From Atopobiaceae bacterium UBA7016 (GTDB taxonomy: Bacteria; Actinomycetota; Coriobacteriia; Coriobacteriales; Atopobiaceae): a stretch of DNA of 45,863 bases. The position numbers and the translations under genes were made by a program. The stretch lies in NCBI GenBank assembly GCA_002449555.1, contig DJXA01000106.1, positions 1 to 45,863 of the forward strand, in the 5' to 3' direction. This document shows positions 32,955-41,124 of the stretch, piece by piece (positions within the stretch are counted from its first letter, which is position 1; each line of letters opens with the position of its first letter). A model generated the notes under the pieces. It saw only the letters and a list, made by a program, of their open reading frames with translations. It was not told the origin of the DNA and did not search any database.

Positions 32955-33452
32955 ATGCAGCCAGGAGAGGAGATCGAGAGCTTGGTCAATGAGCTCGAGC
33001 AGATCGTGAGCGAGGCCAAGTCGCCCCTGACTGGTGGCGCCAATCGCAAGATCATTGACGCACAGGACGTGTACGAGATTCTCGACGAGATCCGTCGCGT
33101 GTTCCCGCAGGAGTTTGCGGACGCGCGCCGCATCGTACGCGAGGAGCACGAGACGCTCGAGCGTGCCCAGCAGCAGGCCGACGCCATCGTTGCCGACGCT
33201 CAGCAGCAGGCCATGGTGCTCGCCGGTGACCAGGAGGTCGTCCGTCTTGCCCAGCTGCAGGCCGAGCAGATTCGCGACAACGCGCAGCAGTATGAGCGTG
33301 ACACCCGCTACAACGCCGAGGAGTATGCCGACACGGTGCTGGCTCACCTTGAGGACAACCTCAAGTCCATCACCAACTCGGTCACGCGCGTGCGCCAGAC
33401 GCTGAACGAGAACGCTGGTCCGCGCAACACCTCCAACAACGTCGCGTGGTAA
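32955..33452 (+). CDS. SepIVA-like coiled-coil protein
   Basis: A 165-residue, almost wholly helical protein. An N-terminal segment (IESLVNELEQIVSEAK, then AQDVYEILDEIRRVFPQEF) is followed by a long coiled coil rich in Gln, Ala and Glu (residues about 60-145). By position and pattern it resembles mycobacterial SepIVA (Rv2927c), a DivIVA-like division protein that sits beside a DUF177 gene and near rnc-smc-ftsY. It is shorter, with most of the middle coiled coil missing. Annotation pipelines may label such proteins ATPase F0 b-like; the absence of a membrane segment argues against that. The start at 32955 follows AAAGGAG. A role at the septum or cell envelope is inference. Confidence 0.7.
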   Translation: MQPGEEIESLVNELEQIVSEAKSPLTGGANRKIIDAQDVYEILDEIRRVFPQEFADARRIVREEHETLERAQQQADAIVADAQQQAMVLAGDQEVVRLAQLQAEQIRDNAQQYERDTRYNAEEYADTVLAHLEDNLKSITNSVTRVRQTLNENAGPRNTSNNVAW

Positions 33453-33458
33453 TAGTTG

Positions 33459-34025
33459 ATGGAGCAGGTTATTGCGGTGCTTGACGAGCGCCTCGCCAAC
33501 CCGGGGGACACCCTGCCGGTTGTGGGGCACTTGGACGAGCCTTCGTACAGCTTGGGCGACCACGACTTCACGTTGCCGCAGGGCATTGACTACGATCTGA
33601 TGCTCACCAACGCGGGTGAGGGCATCCTGGCAACAGGAATGCTGCGTGCGCGCGTCGAGGGCGTGTGCGACCGTTGCCTTGAGCCTGCGAGCTTTGACGT
33701 GGCGGGCGAGGTCGACGAGTACTATCTCTTCGAAGAACCTGACGAGGCGGCCTATGTCGACGACGAGGACGAGGAGATGGACTTCTCCCTGGTGGGGGAT
33801 GACAATACCGTTGACCTGACGGATGCGCTGTTCTCGGCGCTTCTGATGGAGACGCCGTACGTGGTGCTGTGTCGTGAGGACTGCAAGGGCCTCTGCCCGG
33901 TGTGCGGCGCCAACCTCAACGAGGAGGACTGCGGCCACGCCGCGCAGATTGAGGCCGAGCGCGAGCAGGCGCGCCTTGAGGCAAGCCCGTTTGCGGCCCT
34001 GAAGGACCTGAAGCTGGACGAGTAA
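33459..34025 (+). CDS. DUF177 (YceD-like) protein
   Basis: A 188-residue DUF177 protein. The middle has CDRC (Cys70, Cys73) and the C-terminus CREDCKGLCPVCGANL, both typical of the family, plus an acidic stretch (DDEDEE) around residues 100-107. In E. coli YceD accompanies rpmF and is implicated in 23S rRNA metabolism; the neighbouring rpmF here fits that. The ATG is 7 bp after the SepIVA-like stop, with a weak ribosome binding site, implying coupled translation. An in-frame TTG one codon earlier is not preferred. Confidence 0.93.
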   Translation: MEQVIAVLDERLANPGDTLPVVGHLDEPSYSLGDHDFTLPQGIDYDLMLTNAGEGILATGMLRARVEGVCDRCLEPASFDVAGEVDEYYLFEEPDEAAYVDDEDEEMDFSLVGDDNTVDLTDALFSALLMETPYVVLCREDCKGLCPVCGANLNEEDCGHAAQIEAEREQARLEASPFAALKDLKLDE

Positions 34026-34098
34026 CGGCGTCAAGTGTGGCTCCCACCTCGCGTCCTGTGGGGTAATCGTGATGGGTGCCACATGGGCATTTCTGTGG

Positions 34099-34104
34099 TA
34101 TAGT
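34099..34104 (+). promoter_or_regulatory. Extended -10 element upstream of rpmF
   Basis: TGGTATAGT, an extended -10 (TGn-TATAGT), 77 bp before rpmF. No good -35 is seen. It would allow rpmF and plsX to be expressed apart from the DUF177 transcript. Confidence 0.5.
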
Positions 34105-34180
34105 GCTTTCTTGCGTGTCTAGAAGGCAAGACCGCCCGCGCATGGCGCAGGCGTGAAGTGATTGGTAAGAGAGGTTCAAG

Positions 34181-34360
34181 ATGGCAGTTCCTAAGCAAAA
34201 GAAGGGCCGCGGCGCTACGCACACCCGTCGTTCGGCTAACAGCAAGCTCGCCGCTCCCGCGCGTTCCACGTGCCCGCAGTGCGGTGCTCCCAAGCTTCCG
34301 CATCACGTGTGCCCCAACTGCGGTTTCTACAAGGACCGCGAGGTTGTCGTCACCGACTAA
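34181..34360 (+). CDS. rpmF: 50S ribosomal protein bL32
   Basis: A 59-residue ribosomal protein, MAVPKQKKGRGATHTRRS at the start and CPQCGAPKLPHHVCPNCG in the middle. It is the zinc-binding, four-Cys form. The length is normal for the family. AGAGAGGTTC lies upstream. It sits between the DUF177 gene and plsX, the classical yceD-rpmF-plsX order. A U-tailed hairpin at 34393 separates it from plsX. Confidence 0.98.
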   Translation: MAVPKQKKGRGATHTRRSANSKLAAPARSTCPQCGAPKLPHHVCPNCGFYKDREVVVTD

Positions 34361-34392
34361 CGGTTGACGCACCGTTCATATGAATGGATTGG

Positions 34393-34419
34393 AGGTCGAC
34401 CCGTAAGGGTCGACCTTTT
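34393..34419 (+). terminator. Intrinsic terminator/attenuator between rpmF and plsX
   Basis: A 10-bp stem AGGTCGACCC / GGGTCGACCT with a GTAA loop, then TTTT. It lies 32 bp after the rpmF stop and 19 bp before plsX, so it would lower plsX expression relative to rpmF unless read through. Confidence 0.88.
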
Positions 34420-34437
34420 CCACGTTAGGGAGGTCGC

Positions 34438-35421
34438 ATGGTTACCATCTGCGTAGACGCCATGGGAGGCGATAGCGGTACCGAGGTCGTGCTCGAGGGC
34501 ATTGCTCAGGCGCTTGAGGCGGACGAGCAGCTGCAGGTGCTGGTTGCGGGCGACGCGGACGTGATTTCCGCGTTCTGTGAAGAGCACGAGCGCGCGCTGC
34601 CGCTTGTCACCACCGAGGTCATCGGCATGGGCGAGCATCCGTCCACGGCCGTGCACGCCAAAAAGGACTCGAGCATCGTACGGGGCTGCCTGGCGGTGCG
34701 TCATGGCGAGGCGGACGGCTTCTTCTCTGCAGGCTCGACGGGCGCCATCCTGGTGGCGGCTACCATGAACGTCGGCCGTCTGAAGGGCATCAAGCGCCCG
34801 GCGCTGGCCACGGCCATTCCCGGCGCCTCGGGACGCCGAACCGTGATGATCGACATGGGCGCCAACGCCGACACCCATGAGGACATGATCGTGCAGTTCG
34901 CGCACATGGGACGCGCCTATGCCAAGGTGACCTTGGGCGTGGCTGAGCCGCGCGTGGCGCTGCTTTCCAACGGCGAGGAGGAGACCAAGGGTTCTGAGCA
35001 GGCCGTCGCCTTCCACCAGGCGCTGAAGGACGCTGGTGGCGACAGCTGGTTTGCGGGCAACGCCGAGGGCACCGATCTTCTGGCTGGCCGCTATGACGTC
35101 ATCGTGAGCGACGGCTTTACGGGCAACGTTGCCCTGAAGACGATCGAGGGCACGGCCAAGTACATTGTGGGCTGCATCAAGGCGGCAACCAAGAAGTCGA
35201 AGCTCATGGCCATTGGCGCGCTTTTGCTGAAGCCCGCCATCAAGGCTGTGGCGGCCGACCTCTCGGGCGACGAGTACGGCGGCGCGGTGCTTCTGGGCCT
35301 GAAGGCGCCCGTCATTATCGGCCACGGTGCCACGAGCGCCCTGGCCGTGAAGAACGGCACCCTCGTCTGCGCCAAGGCCGTACGCGAGGGCCTGGTAGAC
35401 AAGATCGCCGCCGAAGAGTGA
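34438..35421 (+). CDS. plsX: Phosphate acyltransferase PlsX
   Basis: Converts acyl-ACP to acyl-phosphate for phospholipid synthesis. It has 327 residues; the start VTICVDAMGGDSG is diagnostic, followed by FFSAGSTGA, IDMGANAD, NGEEETKG and VSDGFTGNVALKT. It works with ACP (encoded 170 bp downstream) and, by fatty acid salvage, with a FakA/FakB system. AGGGAGG lies before the ATG. The stop codon is directly followed by the 62-bp palindrome at 35422. Confidence 0.97.
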   Translation: MVTICVDAMGGDSGTEVVLEGIAQALEADEQLQVLVAGDADVISAFCEEHERALPLVTTEVIGMGEHPSTAVHAKKDSSIVRGCLAVRHGEADGFFSAGSTGAILVAATMNVGRLKGIKRPALATAIPGASGRRTVMIDMGANADTHEDMIVQFAHMGRAYAKVTLGVAEPRVALLSNGEEETKGSEQAVAFHQALKDAGGDSWFAGNAEGTDLLAGRYDVIVSDGFTGNVALKTIEGTAKYIVGCIKAATKKSKLMAIGALLLKPAIKAVAADLSGDEYGGAVLLGLKAPVIIGHGATSALAVKNGTLVCAKAVREGLVDKIAAEE

Positions 35422-35483
35422 GCAACGTTGGGGGTAGCCCCTTTTGTTGCCTATGCAACAAAAGGGGCTACCCCCAACGTTGC
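35422..35483. repeat. 62-bp palindrome with perfect 29-bp arms after plsX
   Basis: Arms of 29 bp without mismatch (GCAACGTTGGGGGTAGCCCC...) around CTAT, beginning at the base after the plsX stop. Each arm is itself imperfectly palindromic (GCAAC...GTTGC). Its centre TGGGGGTAGCCCCTTTT resembles the family A centre TGGGGAGGCCCCTTTC. It is again an inverted pair of short units. Confidence 0.9.
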
Positions 35484-35594
35484 ATAGGCGCACCTGCTGT
35501 TTCTGTCGTTAGGGCTCGTGATGCTTCACTTTTTCTCGCCCGATGCTCACAATGGAAATGCTCTATCGTGCCGTTTTGATACAAGGAGACTCCC

Positions 35595-35831
35595 ATGACG
35601 CGCGAGGAAATCTTCAACAAGGTGGTAGAGGTCACCAGCGACTCGCTTGACGTTGATGCCAGCGAGCTCAACGAGCAGACCGACTTCAAGCAGCTGGGCG
35701 CCGATTCGTTCGACCTGCTTGAGCTCGTCACCGCGTTCGAGGACGAGTTTGGCGCCACGATGGATGACGAGAAGCTCGCCACCATCACCACCATCGGCGA
35801 TGCGGTTGACGCTATCGAGCAGGCCCTGTAG
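35595..35831 (+). CDS. acpP: Acyl carrier protein
   Basis: A 78-residue acidic ACP. Ser38 in GADSFDLLELV is the phosphopantetheine attachment site; the more usual DSLD is here DSF, a conservative change. It carries fatty acyl chains for plsX and the type II fatty acid system. The ATG follows AGGAG. Its stop codon is part of TAGGAGG, which serves as the ribosome binding site of rnc, so the two genes are coupled. Confidence 0.97.
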   Translation: MTREEIFNKVVEVTSDSLDVDASELNEQTDFKQLGADSFDLLELVTAFEDEFGATMDDEKLATITTIGDAVDAIEQAL

Positions 35832-35842
35832 GAGGCCGACAC

Positions 35843-36565
35843 TTGAAGCTTCACCGTCGCGTCAAAGCCGTTGAGGAGATCATCGGCTATCAATTCGAGA
35901 ACAAAGACCTGCTGGCCTCGGCCGTGACGCATCCGTCTGCGGCCGAGGGCATGCCTGTTTCGGCATCGTACGAGCGCCTGGAGTTTCTGGGCGACGCGGT
36001 GCTGGGTGCCATGGTGGCGCGCGAGGTGTTCGAGCGCTTCCCGGGCATGGACGAGGGCCAGCTTACCGACCTCAAGATCGCGCTCGTCTCGGGTAAGATG
36101 CTTTCGAGCGTCTCTGAGGGGCTGGGCCTTTCCGAGTACATCTTGTTTGGCGTCTCGGAGCTGGGCACCAACACCCGTGGCATGAAGTCCGCGCTCGAGG
36201 ACGTCTTCGAGGCCATCGTCGGTGCCCTCTACGTTGACGGAGGTTACGATGCGGCGCACGACTTCGTCATGCGCATGCTGGGGGAGTACATGGTCCCCGA
36301 GACCATCCGTCGCTTCATGAACCCCAAGACGCACCTGCAGGAGGTCGTGCAGGGCGGAAACATCCGAAAGACCCCCACGTACAAGCTGGAGGCTACTTCT
36401 GGTCCCGCGCACGCGCAGCGCTTTACGTCGGTGGTGCTCATCGACGGCCGGCGCATCGGCCGTGGCACGGGAAGCTCCAAGAAGGAGTCGGAGAACGCCG
36501 CGGCGGCCGACGCCATTCGCCGTATCGAAGAAGATCCCCACGCCGTGTGGGCCGACATAGAATAG
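35843..36565 (+). CDS. rnc: Ribonuclease III
   Basis: Cuts double-stranded RNA in rRNA and mRNA processing. It has 240 residues. The catalytic signature ERLEFLGDAVLG is at residues 44-55 and the second acidic site is in EDVFEAIVGALYVDGG. A double-stranded RNA-binding domain runs from about residue 160 (NPKTHLQEVVQ ... SSKKESENAAAADA). The start is TTG, supported by GGAGG 7 bp upstream overlapping the acpP stop. smc follows after 15 bp. The long hairpins at the ends of many transcripts in this region would be natural RNase III substrates (inference). Confidence 0.96.
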   Translation: MKLHRRVKAVEEIIGYQFENKDLLASAVTHPSAAEGMPVSASYERLEFLGDAVLGAMVAREVFERFPGMDEGQLTDLKIALVSGKMLSSVSEGLGLSEYILFGVSELGTNTRGMKSALEDVFEAIVGALYVDGGYDAAHDFVMRMLGEYMVPETIRRFMNPKTHLQEVVQGGNIRKTPTYKLEATSGPAHAQRFTSVVLIDGRRIGRGTGSSKKESENAAAADAIRRIEEDPHAVWADIE

Positions 36566-36580
36566 CGGGGAAGACGGGCC

Positions 36581-39500
36581 GTGTACCTCAAGTCGCTCAC
36601 GCTCAAGGGATTCAAGTCGTTCGCTGACAAGACGACGATGGTCTATGACCCGGGCCTCACGGTTGTGGTGGGCCCCAACGGGTCGGGCAAGTCGAACATC
36701 TCGGATGCCATCCTGTGGGTGCTGGGCGAGCAGAGTGCCAAGATGCTGCGCGGCCAGGCCATGGAGGACGTCATCTTTTCGGGCTCGTCCGCGCGTCAGC
36801 CGGTGGGCGTGGCCGAGGTGACGCTCGTGCTCGACAACTCCGACCACACGCTTCCCATCGACTTTTCCGAGGTCGCCATCACGCGCCGTATGTTCCGCTC
36901 CGGCGAGTCTGAGTACCTCATCAACAACGCGCCGTCGCGCCTGATGGACATTACCGACATCCTGCATGACTCGGGCCTGGGCAAAGAGACGCACTCCATC
37001 ATCAGCCAGGGCAAGCTTGACTCCATCTTGGCGAGCCGCCCCGAAGACCGCCGCGAGCTTATCGAGGAGGCGGCGGGAATCGCCAAGCATCGCCGGCGCA
37101 AGGAGCGCTCTGAGCGCAAGCTCCGCAGCATGGAGGAGCACCTGACGCGCGCGAAGGACATCTCGCGCGAGATCAACCGACAGCTGGGGCCGCTGGAGCG
37201 GCAGGTCAACAAGGCCAAGCGCCACCACGACCTGAAGAGCCAGCTATCCGACCTCTCCACCACGCTTGCCGTGGACGACTTGCGCCAGCTGCAGGCCCGC
37301 TACAACCAGCTGGTGGCGCGTCAGCGCGAGGCCGACGCGGCGGTGGAGCTTGCGCAGCTGCGCCTGAACGAGAAGTCCGAGGACCTTGAGCGCTATCAGT
37401 CGCTGCTCGAGCAGAAGGGCATCTTTGTGGGTGACCTGGGCGAGCAGCGCCGCCGCATGCAGGACCTGCTGGGCCGCATGGACTCTGACATGCGCCTTCT
37501 GGAGGAAAAGGGCAAGAACATGGTGGCGCGTCTCTCCGAGATGCGCATGACGCTCTCGTCCAGCCAGAAGCAGCGGGCGGAGGCTGCGGCGGAGTACGAG
37601 CGCGTGAGTGCCGAGTACGCTGACGCCAAGGTGCGTGCGCGCGAGCTGCAGGACCGCCTGGACGAGCTGGTGCCGGAGGCGAAGCGCGCGACCGAGCTTC
37701 GGCGTTCGCTGGGTGCCAAGCAGGCACAGCTTACGGCCGACCAGCGTGCCGCGCAGCGCGAAGCCGACAGCGAGACGCTGGCCTACGCGAAGCTGCGCGA
37801 CCAGATTGCGAGCGCCGAGACGCAGGACCAGATGTTTGCGAGCCGTCTTGCGCAGATTGCCGAGCAGATTGAGACGGCCGCCGAGGCGCTTGCCGAGCGC
37901 AACCAGCGCAAGGCGGAGGTCTCGGAGGGGCTTGAGGTGGCCACGGCCGCAGCCGATGCGGCAGGTGCCGCCATCCATAGCGCACAGGACGCGCTGGCGT
38001 CAGCGCGTAAGGAGGAGAACGCGGCGCGCTCCCGCCTGCAGGAGGCCCGCGCCACGCTGTCTGCGCTGGAGAAGGTCGACGAACAGAGCGCCAACGCGAA
38101 CGAACTCACGGCTGCCGTGTCCGCTCGCTCGCAGGGGTTGGTGGAGTGCCGTCTGGCTGACCTCATCGAGGCGCCGGCAGAGCTTGAGGGGCTGGTGGAG
38201 CGCCTTCTGGGCGACGACCTGGCCGCCTTTGTGGTGGCTGACTCGGCGGCGGCTTCGTCGCTGGCCGAGACGGCCGAGGGCCTTTCCCGCAAGGCGGGCA
38301 GGGCCACCATCATTGCGCATCAGGTCCGTGTGGAAGCGGCTTCGGCCGATGCTCCGGGCGAGGCCTTGCTGGACAAACTGACCATTCCCGCCGCGGCGCA
38401 GGGCATTGCCGCGGCGCTGTTGGGCGACGTGCGCCTGGTTGCTGACGCCACAGCTGCGGTTCGTGCCCATGACGAGGCGCCTGCCTTCACGTACGTCACG
38501 CTGACGGGCGTGACGATGCTGGCCGACGGCCGCATCGTGGTGGGCGGAACCGCCGGCGCCGAGAGTGGCGCGCTTGAGCGTAAGCGCCGCATGCGCGCCC
38601 TGCGCGAGAGCCTTGACGGGCTTGAGGCGGGCCTGCGCGATGCCTCTGAGGCCGTCTCTCGTGCCGAGGCTGAGCTTGCTGACGCGCGCGACCAGAGCGC
38701 CCATGCCAAGGGCGACGTGGCCCGCCTGCGTGGCGAGCTCTCCTCCGTGACGTCTGAGATCGGCCGCTTGGAGGCCCAGCGCAACCAGGCCACCTCCGAG
38801 CAGGCACAGGTCTCGAAGCGGCGCTCTGCCGCGTCGGAGAAGGCCGACCAGGCGCGTCCGCAGATCGAGAAGCACAAGGCGGCCGCCGATGCGGCCGAGG
38901 CGCGCGCGGCCGAGCTGGGCCGCCAGCTGGTTGAGATCTCTGAGGAGCGCAGCCAGGCCTCTCGCGCGGAGAATGACGCGAGCGCCCGTGTGGCTGACGC
39001 CCGTCTGCACCTCGCCACCACCGTGGAGCGCCGCAACCACCTTGCGGTGCGCGAGGAGGAGCTTGCCAACACGGTGGCCACCATCGAGCGCCGCATCGAG
39101 ACCACCACGCGCACCGCCCGCTCGCTTGACGTGCTGCGCCTGCGCGTCGACCCGCTGCACGAGCGCTACGTGGCCGTGCATGACCGCGCCCTCGCGTGGG
39201 ACGCGCGCCTGCGCGACCGCGCCTCGCTGGCCGAGGCCGATTCCGACTCGCTGAAGGCGACCATCCAGGAGGCGCGCCAGGCCGTGAACGACGCCTCGCA
39301 GCAGCTTGAGCGCGCTCGTGCTGCGGCCAACGAGCTGAAGGTGGACATCGGCCGTATCGAGGTGCAGGTTGAGGGCGCCCTGAAGGACATCACGGCCTAC
39401 GGCTGGATCCTGGAGGACGCGCTGGCGCTGCCCGAGCCCGAGAACCGCGAGGCCATGGAGCGCACGGTGGAGAAGCTCCGCCGGCAGCTCGATAGCATCG

Positions 39501-40117
39501 GGCCGGTCAACGAGGTGGCCATGGACGAGTACCTGCGCCTGAAGGAGCGTGCGGACTACATCGCCGAGCAGGTGGCCGACCTCGAGAGCGCCAAGAGGTC
39601 GCTTGCGAAGATCACGAGCGCCATTGAGCGCAAGATGCGCCGGCAGTTCTTGGTGGTGTTTGACCAGGTCAACGCCAACTTTGGCGAGGTCTTCTCCATG
39701 CTCTTCCCGGGCGGACATGCACACATCGAGATGACGGACCCCGACCACGTGACGGAGACTGGCATCGAGATCGTGGCTCAGCCGCGCGGCAAGAAGATTC
39801 AGAAGATGATGCTGATGAGCGGTGGCGAGAAGTCTTTGACCGCGCTGGCGCTCCTCTTTGCCGTGTACCGTACGCGTACGGTACCATTCTATGTGTTCGA
39901 CGAGGTCGAGGCCGCGCTGGATGACTCGAACCTCTCCAAGCTGCTCGATGCCATCGAGCAGCTTAAGACGGTTACGCAGCTCATCGTGATCAGCCACCAG
40001 CGGCGCACGATGGAGCAGGCGGACGTGCTGTATGGCGTGTCCATGCAGGCTGACGGCGTGAGCCACGTGGTCAGCCAGCGTCTGGACAAGGCGACGGGAA
40101 AGGTGGTTGAGGCTTAA
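36581..40117 (+). CDS. smc: Chromosome segregation ATPase SMC
   Basis: A 1178-residue condensin. Walker A GPNGSGKSN is at 31-39, the Q-loop LGEQSAK follows, and ABC signature MSGGEKSLTA (around 1080) and Walker B VFDEVEAALD (around 1105) are close to the C-terminus. Two long coiled coils flank the hinge, which lies at about 515-665 (LIEAPAELEGLVERLLGDDLAAFVV ... GGTAGAESGALERKRR). The start is GTG, 15 bp after rnc, the same order as in Bacillus and mycobacteria. The protein organises and separates daughter chromosomes with ScpA/ScpB, which are not in this window. Confidence 0.97.
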   Translation: MYLKSLTLKGFKSFADKTTMVYDPGLTVVVGPNGSGKSNISDAILWVLGEQSAKMLRGQAMEDVIFSGSSARQPVGVAEVTLVLDNSDHTLPIDFSEVAITRRMFRSGESEYLINNAPSRLMDITDILHDSGLGKETHSIISQGKLDSILASRPEDRRELIEEAAGIAKHRRRKERSERKLRSMEEHLTRAKDISREINRQLGPLERQVNKAKRHHDLKSQLSDLSTTLAVDDLRQLQARYNQLVARQREADAAVELAQLRLNEKSEDLERYQSLLEQKGIFVGDLGEQRRRMQDLLGRMDSDMRLLEEKGKNMVARLSEMRMTLSSSQKQRAEAAAEYERVSAEYADAKVRARELQDRLDELVPEAKRATELRRSLGAKQAQLTADQRAAQREADSETLAYAKLRDQIASAETQDQMFASRLAQIAEQIETAAEALAERNQRKAEVSEGLEVATAAADAAGAAIHSAQDALASARKEENAARSRLQEARATLSALEKVDEQSANANELTAAVSARSQGLVECRLADLIEAPAELEGLVERLLGDDLAAFVVADSAAASSLAETAEGLSRKAGRATIIAHQVRVEAASADAPGEALLDKLTIPAAAQGIAAALLGDVRLVADATAAVRAHDEAPAFTYVTLTGVTMLADGRIVVGGTAGAESGALERKRRMRALRESLDGLEAGLRDASEAVSRAEAELADARDQSAHAKGDVARLRGELSSVTSEIGRLEAQRNQATSEQAQVSKRRSAASEKADQARPQIEKHKAAADAAEARAAELGRQLVEISEERSQASRAENDASARVADARLHLATTVERRNHLAVREEELANTVATIERRIETTTRTARSLDVLRLRVDPLHERYVAVHDRALAWDARLRDRASLAEADSDSLKATIQEARQAVNDASQQLERARAAANELKVDIGRIEVQVEGALKDITAYGWILEDALALPEPENREAMERTVEKLRRQLDSIGPVNEVAMDEYLRLKERADYIAEQVADLESAKRSLAKITSAIERKMRRQFLVVFDQVNANFGEVFSMLFPGGHAHIEMTDPDHVTETGIEIVAQPRGKKIQKMMLMSGGEKSLTALALLFAVYRTRTVPFYVFDEVEAALDDSNLSKLLDAIEQLKTVTQLIVISHQRRTMEQADVLYGVSMQADGVSHVVSQRLDKATGKVVEA

Positions 40118-41023
40118 ATGGGTCTGCGTGACTCCCTGATGAAGGGCCTCTCGCGTTCTCGCGAGGCAATTTCCGAGATCTTCTACATGGGCGGCGAGGT
40201 GGACGAGTCCTTCTGGGAGGACCTTGAGGACACCCTCGTCATGGGTGATATGGGCGCTGAGGTGGCCATGCAGGTGACGGACGACCTGCGCGAGCAGGCC
40301 GCCCGCGAGGGCCTGCGAACCGCGCGCCAGCTGCGCGAGGCGCTTGCTCAGCGTTTGTCGCAGGAACTGACGCCCGCCAAGCGCGACCCCTTCCGTGCGC
40401 TGCCCTCGTGCGTGCTGTTCGTGGGCATCAACGGCGCGGGCAAGACGACCACGGTGGGCAAGCTCGCCAGCGAGGCGCTGAACCTGGGCATCAAGCCGCT
40501 CATCGGCGCCGGCGACACCTTCCGTGCGGCCGCCATCGAGCAGCTGCAGGTGTGGGGCGAGCGCTCTGGCGTGGAGGTCATCACGCGCGAGCGTGGCGCT
40601 GACCCGGCGAGCGTCTGCTACGAGGTGATCGACGAGGCCGAGAAGCGCGGCTCCGAGCTGGTGCTGATTGACACGGCGGGGCGTCTGCACACCTCGCCCG
40701 AGCTGATGCGCGAGCTGGCCAAGGTGGTCAACGTGACGCGCAAGCGCGCGAACATGCCCGTGTGGGTGGTGCTGGTGGTGGACGCCACCACCGGTCAGAA
40801 CGGCTTGAACCAGGCGCGCGAGTTCAACCAGGCGCTTGATCTTGATGGCCTCATCGTCACCAAGCTGGACGGCACAGCGAAGGGCGGCATCGTGGTGGCC
40901 ATCAGCCACGAGCTCAAGCTGCCCATCTGGCGCATCGGCGTAGGCGAGGGCATCGACGACCTGCAGCCCTTCGACGCGCTGGAGTTCTCTCGCGCGCTGG
41001 TGGGGGAGACCGAGGGGCTCTAG
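40118..41023 (+). CDS. ftsY: Signal recognition particle receptor FtsY
   Basis: A 301-residue SRP GTPase that docks ribosome-SRP complexes at the membrane. An N-terminal helical segment (about 1-85, SREAISEIFYMGGEVDESF) is followed by the G domain: P-loop GINGAGKTT at 103-111, DTAGRLHTS, and TKLDGTAKGG. The acidic A domain of E. coli FtsY is absent, as is usual in Gram-positives. The start codon directly abuts the smc stop (TAA then ATG), so translation is coupled. ffh follows after 101 bp; the gap holds the palindrome at 41035. Confidence 0.96.
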   Translation: MGLRDSLMKGLSRSREAISEIFYMGGEVDESFWEDLEDTLVMGDMGAEVAMQVTDDLREQAAREGLRTARQLREALAQRLSQELTPAKRDPFRALPSCVLFVGINGAGKTTTVGKLASEALNLGIKPLIGAGDTFRAAAIEQLQVWGERSGVEVITRERGADPASVCYEVIDEAEKRGSELVLIDTAGRLHTSPELMRELAKVVNVTRKRANMPVWVVLVVDATTGQNGLNQAREFNQALDLDGLIVTKLDGTAKGGIVVAISHELKLPIWRIGVGEGIDDLQPFDALEFSRALVGETEGL

Positions 41024-41034
41024 CGCGAAGCAGC

Positions 41035-41063
41035 GGGACCACAAGGTCCGACCCTCTGGTCCC
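41035..41063. repeat. 29-bp palindrome after ftsY (family C core)
   Basis: 14-bp arms around one base: GGGACCA ... GGTC-C-GACC ... TGGTCCC with two mismatch pairs. It shares the core GACCAGAGGGTC / GACCCTCTGG with the palindrome at 6421 after trpB. It starts 12 bp after the ftsY stop. Confidence 0.75.
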
Positions 41064-41124
41064 TTGCGCAATGGGGTATCCTCTTAGGATGAGAAGCACA
41101 GCTACGGCATAGGAGAAGCATCAC

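Noticed and set aside
38000..41071. Very long open frame (over 1000 codons) on the minus strand opposite smc and ftsY
   Set aside because: A shadow of GC-rich third positions; the translation is rich in Arg, His, Leu and Gly without any domain, and smc/ftsY on the plus strand are certain.
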